The notes beneath the pieces are model-generated. The model was not told the origin of the DNA. It made no database searches and was given only the letters and a program-made list of their open reading frames with translations. A DNA stretch of 64,000 nt, from NCBI RefSeq assembly GCF_003205575.1, contig NZ_PYBW01000011.1, positions 73,012-137,011 of the forward strand. Reading direction: 5' to 3'. A program made the position numbers and the translations under genes. The first letter of the stretch is position 1, and every line of letters starts with the position of its first letter. Positions 32,330 to 42,661 of the stretch are shown here, one piece after another. This DNA is from Streptomyces tateyamensis. GTDB taxonomy: Bacteria; Actinomycetota; Actinomycetes; Streptomycetales; Streptomycetaceae.

Positions 32330-34459
32330 TCAGGGCTTCCAGTCGACGGGCAGGTTGGGCGCCTGGCTTCCGCTCGGCGGCACCTGGAGGGATTTCAGCG
32401 CGAACTCCATCACCTGCTTGAAGACCGGTCCGCACAGCTGGCCGCCGAAGTGGCCGTTGACCGGGTTCTGGATGACGCAGGAGACGGTGACCCTGGGGGC
32501 CTCGGCGGGCGCGAAGCCGATGAACGAGGCGGTGTAGCCGGAGTACTTGCCGGTCTTGGGGTCCACCCGGTTGGCGGTGCCGGTCTTCCCGGCCACCCGG
32601 TAGCCCGGGATCTGTGCCGCGTTGCCGGTGCCCTGCTCGTCGGTGACCACCGATTCGAGCATCTCGGTCAGGGTCTTGGCGGTCTCCGGCTTGACCACCC
32701 GGGTCTCGGCCGGCGCCGGGGCCGGGGTGTAGCGGCCGTCCGGACCGGTGGTGCCGGCCAGCAGGCTCGGCGTCACCCGCACCCCGCCGTTGGCGATGGT
32801 GGAGAAGACCGAGGTGGCCTGCAGCGCGTTGACCGACAGGCCCTGGCCGAACGGGATGGTGTACTGCTGCGAGGTGCTCCAGTCGGCCGGCTTGGCCAGC
32901 AGGCCGCGGGTCTCGCCCGGGAAGCCCAGGCCGGAGGGGCGGCCGATGCCGAACCGGTCCAGGTAGCCGTTCAGCACCCGGTTGGAGTCCGCCTGGTCCT
33001 TGCCCAGGTGCTCGGCGGCCTCGATGGTGCCGATGTTGGAGGACTTGGCCAGCACTCCGGCCAGGGTCAGGTACCAGGTGTCGTGGTCCACGTCGTCGTG
33101 GAAGACGTGGTCGCCGCGCTTGAGCGTGCCCGGCACCGTGACGTGGGTGTCCCAGCCGGCCGTGCCGGTGTCCAGCACCGCGGCCATGGTCATCAGCTTG
33201 GCGGTGGAACCGGGCTCGTAGGCGTCCTGCAGCGCCGGGTTGCCGAGGTCGGCGGGCTTGGCACTGCCCAGGTCGTTCGGGTCGAAGCCGGGCGAGGTGG
33301 CCATCGCCAGCACCTGACCCGTCTTCACGTCCTGGACGACCACGTAGCCCTTGTCCGCGCCGGCCGCGCTCACCTGGTCGGTGATGGCCCGTTGGGCGGC
33401 CCACTGGATGTCCCGGTTGACGGTCAGTCGCAGGTCGCTGCCGGGCACCGGGTCCTGCCGGCTGCCGCCGACGGTGGGGATCAGCTGGTTGTTGTAGGAG
33501 GCGCCCAACTGCTGGCCGTCCACCCCCGCCAGCAGCTTCTGGTACTGCAGTTCCAGGCCGCCGGCCCCGGCGCCGTCCGCGTTGACGAAGCCGACCAGGT
33601 TGGCCGCCAGGCCGTCGGCCGGGTAGACCCGGGCGGTGGTGGGCTCGGAGAAGATCCCCTCCAGCGGGTTGACGCAGGTGTTGTCGACGGTTGTCCGGCC
33701 GCCCTTGTCCGCCGGCTTGCCGATCAGCGCCTTCTCGACCCGGCAGGCCCGGGTGTCCACCTTCTTGCGCAGCGCGGCGGCCAGGTCCGTCACCTGGTTG
33801 CGGGTCTGCGAGCTCTGCCGCGGGACCAGCACCAGGCCCTTGGTCCCGGTGGTGCGCAGCTTGGCGACCAGCTTGTCCCTGGGCACGCCGAGGATCGGCG
33901 CCAGCAGGTCGGCGGCCTGCTCCGGTCCGTCGGGGACGTGCAGCGCGTCGGGGGTGAACATGGTCGGGTCGGCGGTGATGTCGTAGGCGTCCACGGTGGT
34001 GGCCAGCGCGACGCCGTCGGCGGTCGTTATCGAGCCGCGGGCGGCGGGCAGCCGCTTGTCCACGTAGCGGTACTTGTTGGCGTCGGCGGAGAGCGAGGCC
34101 GAGTCCAGCAGTTGGAGCTGGAACAGCCGGGCGGCGAAGAGCGAGAAGACCACGGCCATCACCACGGTGATCACCCGCAGCCGGCGGCGCGGGTCGGCCA
34201 GGGTGAGCCGGCGCGGCTGCGGGCGGGCCGGCGGGCGGCGGTTGGCGGCAGGGGCGCCGGGGCGGGGTGCGGTGCCCGGGCGGCGGGCGGCGCCGGGGCC
34301 CGGGCGGCGCGGCTGGCCCTCGCGGCGGGGCTGGCCGTCCTTGCGCGGCTCGGCGGAGCGGCGCGGCCGCTCGCCGGAGCGCTCCGGGCCCGGGCGGCGC
34401 TGCTGCGGTGCGGCCGGGCGCCGCTCCCCCGGGGTGCGCGGGCGTCGGGGCTCGGTCAC
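32330..34459 (-). CDS. ftsI: Division-specific penicillin-binding protein FtsI (PBP3)
   Basis: The 709-aa septal transpeptidase has one membrane helix (about 95-115, LRVITVVMAVVFSLFAARLF) and a PBP dimerisation domain (RGSITTADGVALATTVDAYDITADP). The transpeptidase domain has all three active-site motifs: YEPGSTAKLMTMA (nucleophile Ser), KSSNIG (SxN) and VAGKTGTANR (KTG). The first 94 residues are an unusually long Arg/Pro-rich cytoplasmic region. I chose GTG 34459 because it overlaps the ftsL stop (GTGA); the open frame continues upstream only through ftsL. Confidence 0.95.
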   Translation of the reverse strand: MTEPRRPRTPGERRPAAPQQRRPGPERSGERPRRSAEPRKDGQPRREGQPRRPGPGAARRPGTAPRPGAPAANRRPPARPQPRRLTLADPRRRLRVITVVMAVVFSLFAARLFQLQLLDSASLSADANKYRYVDKRLPAARGSITTADGVALATTVDAYDITADPTMFTPDALHVPDGPEQAADLLAPILGVPRDKLVAKLRTTGTKGLVLVPRQSSQTRNQVTDLAAALRKKVDTRACRVEKALIGKPADKGGRTTVDNTCVNPLEGIFSEPTTARVYPADGLAANLVGFVNADGAGAGGLELQYQKLLAGVDGQQLGASYNNQLIPTVGGSRQDPVPGSDLRLTVNRDIQWAAQRAITDQVSAAGADKGYVVVQDVKTGQVLAMATSPGFDPNDLGSAKPADLGNPALQDAYEPGSTAKLMTMAAVLDTGTAGWDTHVTVPGTLKRGDHVFHDDVDHDTWYLTLAGVLAKSSNIGTIEAAEHLGKDQADSNRVLNGYLDRFGIGRPSGLGFPGETRGLLAKPADWSTSQQYTIPFGQGLSVNALQATSVFSTIANGGVRVTPSLLAGTTGPDGRYTPAPAPAETRVVKPETAKTLTEMLESVVTDEQGTGNAAQIPGYRVAGKTGTANRVDPKTGKYSGYTASFIGFAPAEAPRVTVSCVIQNPVNGHFGGQLCGPVFKQVMEFALKSLQVPPSGSQAPNLPVDWKP

Positions 34460-35073
34460 CGGGAGGCACCCCCGCTCGGGGTCACCGGGTCCACCCGCAG
34501 CGCGGGGCCGCTGCCGGACGGGTCGCCGGACGGGCTCGCCGACGGCTCGGGGCTGCCCGGGGCGGACGGGGCGGCGGCCGGCGGCCCGGCCGAGGCGCCC
34601 GGGGTGGGCGACCCCGCCCCGGGCCACAGGTCGGCCCCGGAGCGCTTGACCGGCGGGCTGTCCTTGGCCGCGCCGGGCGAGCCCAGCACCTTGCCGTCGT
34701 CCTGCAGGAAGGCCGGGTCGCCGCCGGGCACCATGCCGAGCCGGCGGGCCGCCCGCTCCAGCGCGTCCGGCGCCGCGTCCCGGTCGATCTCCTGCTGCGC
34801 CTGCTGCTGCTGCTCGGTCAGCACGGTGGTCTGCTGGCGCAGCTTGGCCAGCTGGATCGAGCCGTCGTTCAGCGAGGTGTTGAGCATCAGCAGCCCCAAC
34901 AGCCCGACCGTCAGCAGCAGCACCACCAGGATCGCGAACGGCGCGCGCCCCCGCCCGCCGCGCGGCCGGCCGGGGCGCACGGTGATCCGTGCCCGCCCCA
35001 GCTGACCGGGCAGCAGTCTGCCCTGCTGGATGCCCTTGCCGGCCACCTGCGCCATCTCCTGAGTTCCCCTCAC
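34456..35073 (-). CDS. ftsL: Cell division protein FtsL
   Basis: The 205-aa bitopic protein has a basic N-terminus, one membrane helix (about 45-65, PFAILVVLLLTVGLLGLLMLN) and a short coiled coil (LAKLRQQTTVLTEQQQQAQQEIDRDAAPDALERAARRLGMVP) ending in the LGM motif typical of FtsL. A Pro/Ser/Gly-rich extracellular tail of about 80 residues follows. It pairs with FtsB/DivIC and FtsQ. The start may be GTG 35073 or ATG 35055. Sequence divergence in this family is high, so the call rests on topology and position. Confidence 0.9.
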   Translation of the reverse strand: MRGTQEMAQVAGKGIQQGRLLPGQLGRARITVRPGRPRGGRGRAPFAILVVLLLTVGLLGLLMLNTSLNDGSIQLAKLRQQTTVLTEQQQQAQQEIDRDAAPDALERAARRLGMVPGGDPAFLQDDGKVLGSPGAAKDSPPVKRSGADLWPGAGSPTPGASAGPPAAAPSAPGSPEPSASPSGDPSGSGPALRVDPVTPSGGASR

Positions 35074-35125
35074 GCCCTCGCCCGCCGCCGTCGCCCCCCG
35101 CTCGGGCTCCTGGTGCCCCGGGTGC

Positions 35126-36109
35126 CTACCGCCTCCGGTCCGTGGACCGGGCGGCTCTGATCCTCTCCGCCACCCGCAGCCGCACCGGGGCGGCGCGCCG
35201 GTTCTCCTCGATCTCCGCCTCGGTGGCCAGCTCGGCGCCCCGGGTGACCAGCCTCAGCCAGGGCTGGTGCTCCTCGGGCACGAACGGCAGCCCGGGCGGC
35301 GCGGTGCTGGTGGCGCCGGCCGCGAAGCACTGCTTCACCAGCCGGTCCTCCAGCGACTGGTAGGACATCACCGCGATCCGGCCGCCGACCGCGAGCACGC
35401 CGAGCGCCCCCGGGATCGCCCGGTCGAGCACCTCCAGCTCGCCGTTGACCTCGATCCGCAGCGCCTGGAAGGTGCGCTTGGCCGGGTTCCCGCCGGTGCG
35501 CCGGGTCGCCGCCGGGATCGCGTTGCGGACCAACTCCACAAGACGCGCGCTGGTGGTGAACGGTTCCTTGGCCCGCTCCCGCAGGATCACCGAGGCGATC
35601 TTGCCCGCGAACCGCTCCTCGCCGTAGACCTTGAGGATCCGGGCCAGGTCGCCGTGGCTGTAGGTGTTCAGCACCTCGGCCGCGCTCAGCCCCCGGCTCT
35701 GGTCCATCCGCATGTCCAGCGGCGCGTCCTGGGCGTAGGCGAAGCCGCGCTCGGCCTCGTCCAGCTGCATCGAGGAGACGCCGAGGTCGAACAGCAGGCC
35801 CTGCACCTGGTCGATGCCCAGCTCGGCGAGCACCTCGGGGATCTCGTCGTAGACCGCGTGCACCAGGGTGGCCCGGTCGCCGAACGGGGCCAGCCGCTCG
35901 CCGGACAGCCGCAGCGCCTCCCGGTCGCGGTCCACCGCGACCAGCCGGACCTCGGGGAACTGGGTGAGCAGCGCCTCGCTGTGGCCGCCCAGGCCCAGGG
36001 TGGCGTCCACCACCACGGCCCCGGGTGCGGAGATGGCCGGGGCCAGCGCGTCCATGCAGCGTTGCAGCATGACCGGGACGTGCTTGGGTGCCGGACTGCC
36101 TGTGGCCAT
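35126..36109 (-). CDS. rsmH: 16S rRNA (cytosine(1402)-N(4))-methyltransferase
   Basis: The 327-aa SAM-dependent enzyme (MraW) methylates C1402 of 16S rRNA. The N-terminus [17 protein letters not shown] loop [47 protein letters not shown] and [14 protein letters not shown] are hallmark motifs. ATG 36109 has AAGGAAAGG about 10 nt upstream. It is the first gene of the dcw cluster here; no mraZ is seen upstream. Confidence 0.97.
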   Translation of the reverse strand: MATGSPAPKHVPVMLQRCMDALAPAISAPGAVVVDATLGLGGHSEALLTQFPEVRLVAVDRDREALRLSGERLAPFGDRATLVHAVYDEIPEVLAELGIDQVQGLLFDLGVSSMQLDEAERGFAYAQDAPLDMRMDQSRGLSAAEVLNTYSHGDLARILKVYGEERFAGKIASVILRERAKEPFTTSARLVELVRNAIPAATRRTGGNPAKRTFQALRIEVNGELEVLDRAIPGALGVLAVGGRIAVMSYQSLEDRLVKQCFAAGATSTAPPGLPFVPEEHQPWLRLVTRGAELATEAEIEENRRAAPVRLRVAERIRAARSTDRRR

Positions 36110-36499
36110 GCGCGCGGGCGCCTTTCCTTGGATACGGGCCGCCGACGGCCGCCAGCGCGGCGCCGGGAAGCGGGTGGATCCGCCCATTCTGTCCCACGGC
36201 CGTCCGGCCACCGACCACGCATGCGTCCGGGGCACCCGTGGTCCCCGCCCGCTCACGGGCCTGTCCGGCGGATGGTGCCGGGCAGGCCCCGGGGAAGGCG
36301 GTGCCGCCCGGCGCCGGGGAAGGTGCGTCAGGTGACACGGAGCGGGAGGAGGCCGCGGGCCGCGTACGGACCGTCAGCCTACCGCCCGGGCAACCGCCTC
36401 CCGACGGCGCCACGCGCGCCCTATGCACTCCGTCACACCGACCCCTGGGATCCGGTCCCGCTCCACCGCGGCTCGAGACTTCCTACTAACGTCGTACTC
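36110..36499. promoter_or_regulatory. Divergent intergenic region, rsmH / carbonic anhydrase
   Basis: These 390 bp carry no supported gene. On the plus strand TAACGT at 36487-36492 stands 7 nt before the carbonic anhydrase ATG and is a likely -10 of a leaderless mRNA. On the minus strand a CAGAAT box at about 36190 could serve rsmH. No MraZ-type direct repeats were recognised. Confidence 0.5.
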
Positions 36500-37036
36500 A
36501 TGACAGTGACCCCTGAGCAGTCGTCCCCGCAGGACCCCACTGCCACCCCCACGATCACCGACCGCTTCGTCGCGGCCAACCGCGAGTACGCCGTCACTTT
36601 CCGTGACGGCGGCATGGACGCCCGCCCGGTCCAGCAGGTCGCCGTGGTCGCCTGCATGGACGCCCGGCTCGACCTGTTCGCCGCGCTCGGCCTGGAGCTG
36701 GGCGACGCGCACATCATCCGCAACGCCGGCGGCGTGGTCACGGACGACACGATCCGCTCGCTGACGATCAGCCAGCGCGCGCTCGGCACCCGGGCGGTGG
36801 TGCTGATCCACCACACCGGCTGCGGCCTGCTCGGCCTCACCGAGGACTTCCGCCGCGAGCTGGAGCTGGAGGTCGGCCAGCGCCCGCAGTGGGCGGTGGA
36901 GTCCTTCGTCGACCTGGACAGCGACGTGCGCCAGTCCATGCAGCGGGTGCGCACCTCCCCGTTCCTGCCGCACACCGAGGACGTCCGCGGCTTCGTCTTC
37001 GACGTGCACACCGGCCTGCTGCGCGAGATCCACTGA
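36500..37036 (+). CDS. Beta-class carbonic anhydrase
   Basis: This 178-aa zinc enzyme interconverts CO2 and bicarbonate. The metal and active-site motifs are ACMDARLD (Cys plus the Asp-Arg dyad) and IHHTGCGLLG (His and Cys), the usual beta-CA set. It is the short form common in actinobacteria (Rv1284-like). ATG 36500 is preceded by TAACGT with a 7-nt gap and no Shine-Dalgarno, so the mRNA is probably leaderless. Confidence 0.95.
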   Translation: MTVTPEQSSPQDPTATPTITDRFVAANREYAVTFRDGGMDARPVQQVAVVACMDARLDLFAALGLELGDAHIIRNAGGVVTDDTIRSLTISQRALGTRAVVLIHHTGCGLLGLTEDFRRELELEVGQRPQWAVESFVDLDSDVRQSMQRVRTSPFLPHTEDVRGFVFDVHTGLLREIH

Positions 37037-37181
37037 TCCTGTCCGCTCCGGGCCCGGCCGGCGCCGGCCGGGCCCGCATCGCTTGATCGGGTGACTTTCC
37101 GGCACTGGTCAGGGAAGAATGCGCCCAACGGTCGGGGCCGGACAGGCGGGCCCGACGTGAGGAGGGGCGAGGAGCGTACGG

Positions 37182-38198
<1,017 letters not shown>

Positions 38199-38199
38199 G

Positions 38200-39540
38200 G
38201 TGGCGGCGGACGGCGACCCGACCGGCTGGCGGACGGGTCTGCGCGGGCTGACCACCCGCGGCCGCTCCTTCCTCGCCGCCGGGATCACCGCGCTGCTCTG
38301 CGCCTACCTGCTCGGCCAGCAGGCGCTGCTGCGGGTCGGCCTGCTGCTGGGCGTGCTGCCGCTGGTGGCCGCCTTCCTGCTGCTGCGCACCCGCTACCGG
38401 GTGGCCAGCGGCCGCCGGCTCTCCCCGCACCGGGTGCCGGCCGGCCAGGAGGCCCGGGTGCACCTGCGGGTGGACAACATCTCCCGGGTGCCCACCGGCC
38501 TGCTGATGCTCGAGGACAAGGTCCCCTACCTGCTCGGTCCCCGACCGCGCTTCGTGCTGGACCGGGTGGAGCCGCGGGGCTTCCGCGAGGTCTCCTACCG
38601 GGTCCGCTCCGACCTGCGCGGCCGCTACCCGCTGGGCCCGCTGCAACTGCGGCTGACCGACCCGTTCGGGATGTGCGAGCTGACCCGCGCGTTCAACGCC
38701 GCCGACACCCTCACCGTGGTCCCGCAGATCCACCCGCTGCCCGCGATCAAGCTGGCCGGCGAGTGGGCCGGCTACGGCGACAGCGCCTCGCGCACGGTGG
38801 CGCTGGCCGGTGACGACGACGCGGTACCGCGCGAGTACCGGCACGGCGACGACCTGCGCCGGGTGCACTGGAAGTCCACCGCCAAGTACGGCGAGCTGAT
38901 GGTCCGTCGCGAGGAGCAGCCGCTGCGCTCCCGGGCCACCGTGCTGCTGGACACCCGCGAGGTCGGGCACCGCGGCAGCGGGCCGGCCTCCTCCTTCGAG
39001 TGGGCGGTCACCTGTGCCGCCTCGGTCGGCGGCCACCTGCTGGAGCGCGGCTACCAGACCCGGCTGCTCACCGACACCGGTGTGCAGGTGCCGCAGGACG
39101 CCAAGAGCAGCACCGGCGGCTCGGTCACCGAGTCGATCGGGCTGCTGCTGGACAGCCTGGCGGTGGTCCAGCACTCCGCCGGCGGCGGCCTGGGCCGCGC
39201 CGAGGAGGTGCTGCGCCTGGGTGGCGAGGGCCTGCTGGTCGCGGTGCTCGGCGCGCTGGACGACGAGCAGACCGCGAGCCTGGCCCGGCTGCGCCGGCGG
39301 GCCGGGGCGGCCGTCGCCTTCGTGCTGGACACCGCCAGCTGGGTGGGCCTGGGCCAGCTGCTGCCGGGCCGGGTGGACGAGGCCGCCGAGCACCAGCTGC
39401 GGCTGCTGCGCGAGGCCGGCTGGACGGTGCTGCAGGCCCGGGCCGGCGACTCGGTGGCCGAGCTGTGGCGCCGCGCCGACGTGCGCGCGCAGGCCGACGC
39501 GGCCGCCTCCGGACCGATCGACAGGGGGGCGACCGCATGA
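38200..39540 (+). CDS. DUF58 domain-containing protein
   Basis: The 446-aa protein has two N-terminal membrane helices (SFLAAGITALLCAYLLG and LLLGVLPLVAAFLLL). DUF58 follows, with the motif DDDAVPREYRHGDDLRRVHWKSTAKYGELMVRREEQP near residues 205-240, and then a von Willebrand A-like region (ATVLLDTREVGH). Its start lies 1 nt after the moxR stop. It probably works with MoxR in envelope quality control, inferred from context. Confidence 0.92.
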   Translation: MAADGDPTGWRTGLRGLTTRGRSFLAAGITALLCAYLLGQQALLRVGLLLGVLPLVAAFLLLRTRYRVASGRRLSPHRVPAGQEARVHLRVDNISRVPTGLLMLEDKVPYLLGPRPRFVLDRVEPRGFREVSYRVRSDLRGRYPLGPLQLRLTDPFGMCELTRAFNAADTLTVVPQIHPLPAIKLAGEWAGYGDSASRTVALAGDDDAVPREYRHGDDLRRVHWKSTAKYGELMVRREEQPLRSRATVLLDTREVGHRGSGPASSFEWAVTCAASVGGHLLERGYQTRLLTDTGVQVPQDAKSSTGGSVTESIGLLLDSLAVVQHSAGGGLGRAEEVLRLGGEGLLVAVLGALDDEQTASLARLRRRAGAAVAFVLDTASWVGLGQLLPGRVDEAAEHQLRLLREAGWTVLQARAGDSVAELWRRADVRAQADAAASGPIDRGATA

Positions 39541-41954
39541 CCACCCGAGCCCGGCTGACCCTCTACTCGGCCCTGGCCAGCATGCTGGCCATGCTGGGCC
39601 TGTCACCACTGCTGCGCCCGGAGGGCTGGCTGCTGCCGGCCCTCGGACAGGTCGTGGTGGTGGCCGTGGTCGGCGCCCTGCTGCGCCGCTTCGGCACCCC
39701 GCGACCGCTGGTCCCGCTGGGCCAGCTGCTGGTGGCGCTCTACCTGCTGCTGCTCGGCTCGGTCGGCCCGTCCATGACGATGGGCGTGCTGCCGCTGCGG
39801 CCGGCCCTGTACGAGTTCGGCCAGCTGCTGGCCGGCGCCCAGGGCGACATCGCCAACTACGCCATCCCGGCCCCGGCCACCGCGAGCCTGCGGCTGCTGC
39901 TGGTCGGCTCGGTGGCCCTGGTCGCGATCATGGTCGACGCGCTCGCGGTGACCTACCGGCGGGCCGCGCCGGCCGGGCTGCCGCTGCTGGCGGTCTACTC
40001 GGTCGGCACCGGCCTGGCCGGCGACCAGACCGGGGCGCTGTGGCTCTGGTTCCTGCTCAGCGGCGGCGGCTACCTGATGCTGCTGTTCGCCGAGGGCCGG
40101 GACCGGCTCTCCCGCTGGGGCCGGGTCTTCCGCGGCGCCGGCACGGCCGACGACAAGGGCGGGCTGGCCACCGGCGGGCAGCTGATCGGCGTCCTCACGC
40201 TGACCGGCGCGGCGCTGCTCGGCGCCCTGGTCCCGCCCTGGGACGGCCTGAACATCGTGGACGGCAACGGCTTCGGCAACGGCGGCACCGGTGGCGGCCA
40301 CGGCGGCAGCATCAACGCGCTCAACCCGGTGGTTTCGCTGGCCGACGGCCTGCGCCGCCCGGAGAACCAGGTGGTGATCCACTACCACGGCACCGACCCG
40401 GCGCTGCGCACCGCCTACCTGCGCACCACCGCCCTGGACGACTTCAACGGGACCGACTGGCTGCCCGGCAACCAGCCCGCCGACGCCATCCCCGACCCGA
40501 TCCCGGCCCCCGAAGGCCTGGAGAAGGCGGTGGACGCCCCGGCGATGACCACCGAGGTCTCGATCTCGGACACCTTGAGCTCGCAGTGGCTGCCGGTGCC
40601 GTTCCCGCTGCAGCGCGCGACGGTCAAGGGCGACTGGCGCTTCGAGCCGGAGTCCGGCTCGCTGATCGGCGCCAAGAACCAGAAGTCCACCGGGATGCGC
40701 TACACGGTGACCTCGCTGGACGTCAGCCCGACCGCCGACCAGCTGCGCCAAGCCCCCGCCGCACCGACCGCGCTGCTGCAGAAGTACACCGCGCTGCCGA
40801 ACAACCTGCCGGCCGTGGTGCACAGCACCGCGGTCAAGCAGACCGCCGACGCGCGGACCGCCTACGACAAGGCGATGGCGCTGCAGACCTGGTTCACCTC
40901 CACCGGCGGTTTCCTGTACAGCCCCTCGGTGGACCCGGGCACCGGCCCGGACGCGATCGCCAAGTTCCTCCAGGACAAGCGCGGCTTCTGCGTCCACTTC
41001 GCCGCCACCTTCGCGGCCATGGCCCGCACGCTGGGCATCCCGGCCCGGGTCGCGGTCGGCTTCGCCCCGGGCGACGACCTGGGCGAGGGCAACTACCAGG
41101 TCGGCACCAAGGACTACCACGCCTGGCCGGAGCTGTACTTCACCGGCATCGGCTGGACCAGGTTCGAGCCGACCCCGAGCCGCGGCGTGCTGCCGGCCTA
41201 CGGCGCGCCGGCCCCGGGCAGCAGCCCGAGCGGCAGCACCGCACAGCCCTCGGCCCGCCCGACCGACAACGGCGCGGCCGCGCCCAGCGCCACCAGCAGC
41301 TGCGCGCCGAACCTGCGCCGCCAGGGCGGCTGCGACGACCAGCAGGCGCAGGCGCCCGACCTGACCCGCCCGGCGGACCGGGCGCTGCCCGCACAGCTGG
41401 TCGCCGGCCTGGCGGGCGGCGCGGTGCTGCTGCTCCTGCTGGCCACCCCGATGCTGTGGCGCCGGCGGCTGCGGCGGCACCGGCTCGGTGAGGGCCGCCG
41501 GCGGGCCGGCGGGCCGGGCGGCGGCGAGCTGACCGAGGCCCAGGTGCTGGCCGCCTGGGCCGAGCTGATCGACACCGCCTGGGACCTGGGCGTCGTACCG
41601 GACGACTCGCTCAGCCCGCGGCACACGGTGGACCGGATCAGCGAGGCCGGGCAGTTCGGCGAGCGCGCCCGGGCGGCGGCCGGACGGGTGGCGCTGGCCA
41701 CCGAGCGGGCGCTGTACGCCCGCGATCCCGGCCCGTCCGCGCCGCTGGGTCCGGACGTGCGGACGGCCCGGGAGAGCCTGCGAGCCACCGCCGGGCGCCG
41801 GCGCCGGCTGCGGGCCGAGCTGCTGCCGCCGTCCACCGCCCGGGTGCTCTGGCGGGCCGGCGACGCCGTGCGGGCCCGGCGCGAGCGGCTCGCCGCCCGG
41901 GCGGCCCGGCTGGGCGAGCGGCTGACCGCACCGCTGCGGCGGCTGCGGAAGTGA
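39537..41954 (+). CDS. Transglutaminase-like membrane protein (TgpA family)
   Basis: The 805-aa protein has about six N-terminal helices and an extracellular transglutaminase core whose Cys485 (RGFCVHFAATFAAMARTLGIPARVAVGF) and His528 (TKDYHAWPELYF) are intact. A further helix (LVAGLAGGAVLLLLLATPML) and a cytoplasmic DUF4129-like, Arg-rich tail follow. TgpA-type proteins are essential in some bacteria, but their cross-linking substrate is unknown. ATG 39537 overlaps the DUF58 stop (ATGA). Confidence 0.93.
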   Translation: MTTRARLTLYSALASMLAMLGLSPLLRPEGWLLPALGQVVVVAVVGALLRRFGTPRPLVPLGQLLVALYLLLLGSVGPSMTMGVLPLRPALYEFGQLLAGAQGDIANYAIPAPATASLRLLLVGSVALVAIMVDALAVTYRRAAPAGLPLLAVYSVGTGLAGDQTGALWLWFLLSGGGYLMLLFAEGRDRLSRWGRVFRGAGTADDKGGLATGGQLIGVLTLTGAALLGALVPPWDGLNIVDGNGFGNGGTGGGHGGSINALNPVVSLADGLRRPENQVVIHYHGTDPALRTAYLRTTALDDFNGTDWLPGNQPADAIPDPIPAPEGLEKAVDAPAMTTEVSISDTLSSQWLPVPFPLQRATVKGDWRFEPESGSLIGAKNQKSTGMRYTVTSLDVSPTADQLRQAPAAPTALLQKYTALPNNLPAVVHSTAVKQTADARTAYDKAMALQTWFTSTGGFLYSPSVDPGTGPDAIAKFLQDKRGFCVHFAATFAAMARTLGIPARVAVGFAPGDDLGEGNYQVGTKDYHAWPELYFTGIGWTRFEPTPSRGVLPAYGAPAPGSSPSGSTAQPSARPTDNGAAAPSATSSCAPNLRRQGGCDDQQAQAPDLTRPADRALPAQLVAGLAGGAVLLLLLATPMLWRRRLRRHRLGEGRRRAGGPGGGELTEAQVLAAWAELIDTAWDLGVVPDDSLSPRHTVDRISEAGQFGERARAAAGRVALATERALYARDPGPSAPLGPDVRTARESLRATAGRRRRLRAELLPPSTARVLWRAGDAVRARRERLAARAARLGERLTAPLRRLRK

Positions 41955-41957
41955 GCG

Positions 41958-41991
41958 AAGGCGAAGGGGCGGGATCCCGCCCCTTCGCCTT
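41958..41991. terminator. 34-bp perfect palindrome, bidirectional terminator
   Basis: Two 17-nt arms (AAGGCGAAGGGGCGGGA and its exact complement) meet without a loop, 3 nt after the transglutaminase stop and 40 nt from the converging DUF3040 stop. It ends in CCTTG on the plus strand. Confidence 0.85.
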
Positions 41992-42030
41992 GTTCCACCT
42001 GCCGCCCCGGGCCGCTCACCCGGGACCGGT

Positions 42031-42417
42031 TCAGAGTCCGTCGTGCTCGTCCCGGCGGCGCTGCCAGCGCTGCTCCATCCGGTCCATCACGCTCGCCTTG
42101 CGGCGGGCCGGCGGGGCGCTGTGCTGCCCGTTCGCCGCCCCGGCCACCGGGTGCCGCCGCCAACCGGCGACCGCCACCACCGCGCAGGCCAGCATCACCA
42201 GGAAGCCGACCACGCTCAGCCAGATGAGCTGCGTGATCATGCCTCCCATCAGGAGGCCGACTCCCACCACGAATCCCGCGGCCGCCAGGTACACCCGACG
42301 CCGGGTGTAGGTGCGCAGGCCTGTTCCCTCGAGTGCCGACGCGAACTTGGGATCTTCGGCGTACAGCGCTCGCTCCATCTGGTCGAGCAGTCGCTGCTCG
42401 TGCTCCGAGAGCGGCAC
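42031..42417 (-). CDS. DUF3040 domain-containing membrane protein
   Basis: The 128-aa actinobacterial protein begins MPLSEHEQRLLDQMERALYAEDPKFASAL, the DUF3040 signature. It has two membrane helices (VYLAAAGFVVGVGLLMGGMI and LIWLSVVGFLVMLACAVVAVAGW) and a basic cytoplasmic tail. Its function is unknown. GTG 42417 is preceded by TAGGAGGAC, which also contains the stop of a possible 25-codon reading frame. Confidence 0.92.
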   Translation of the reverse strand: MPLSEHEQRLLDQMERALYAEDPKFASALEGTGLRTYTRRRVYLAAAGFVVGVGLLMGGMITQLIWLSVVGFLVMLACAVVAVAGWRRHPVAGAANGQHSAPPARRKASVMDRMEQRWQRRRDEHDGL

Positions 42418-42426
42418 GGAGTCCTC

Positions 42427-42504
42427 CTACTCGTCGGTCGCGGGGCGACCGGTCCGCCACCTGGCCTTGTCGTGGTCCATATGCCCCATGCGTTCGGCCG
42501 TCAT
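42427..42504 (-). CDS. Possible 25-aa small ORF before DUF3040
   Basis: MTAERMGHMDHDKARWRTGR plus five more residues ends in TAG, which is part of the TAGGAGG ribosome-binding site of the DUF3040 gene. About 22 of 25 codons end in G or C. No strong Shine-Dalgarno precedes its ATG. It may be a coupled small protein or chance. Confidence 0.3.
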   Translation of the reverse strand: MTAERMGHMDHDKARWRTGRPATDE

Positions 42505-42661
42505 GCGTTCTGGCTTTACCCAGATCATACGGTCCGTCGCCGGGATCCGGAGGGGGGGACGATCGGTCGTGTCCGCCACATCTGCCCCGCTCCGCACCCG
42601 GGGAACGCGGCGGCGGCCCGGGAAGTGCCCGGGCCGCCGCGAGGGCTCTCGACCGGCCGGA

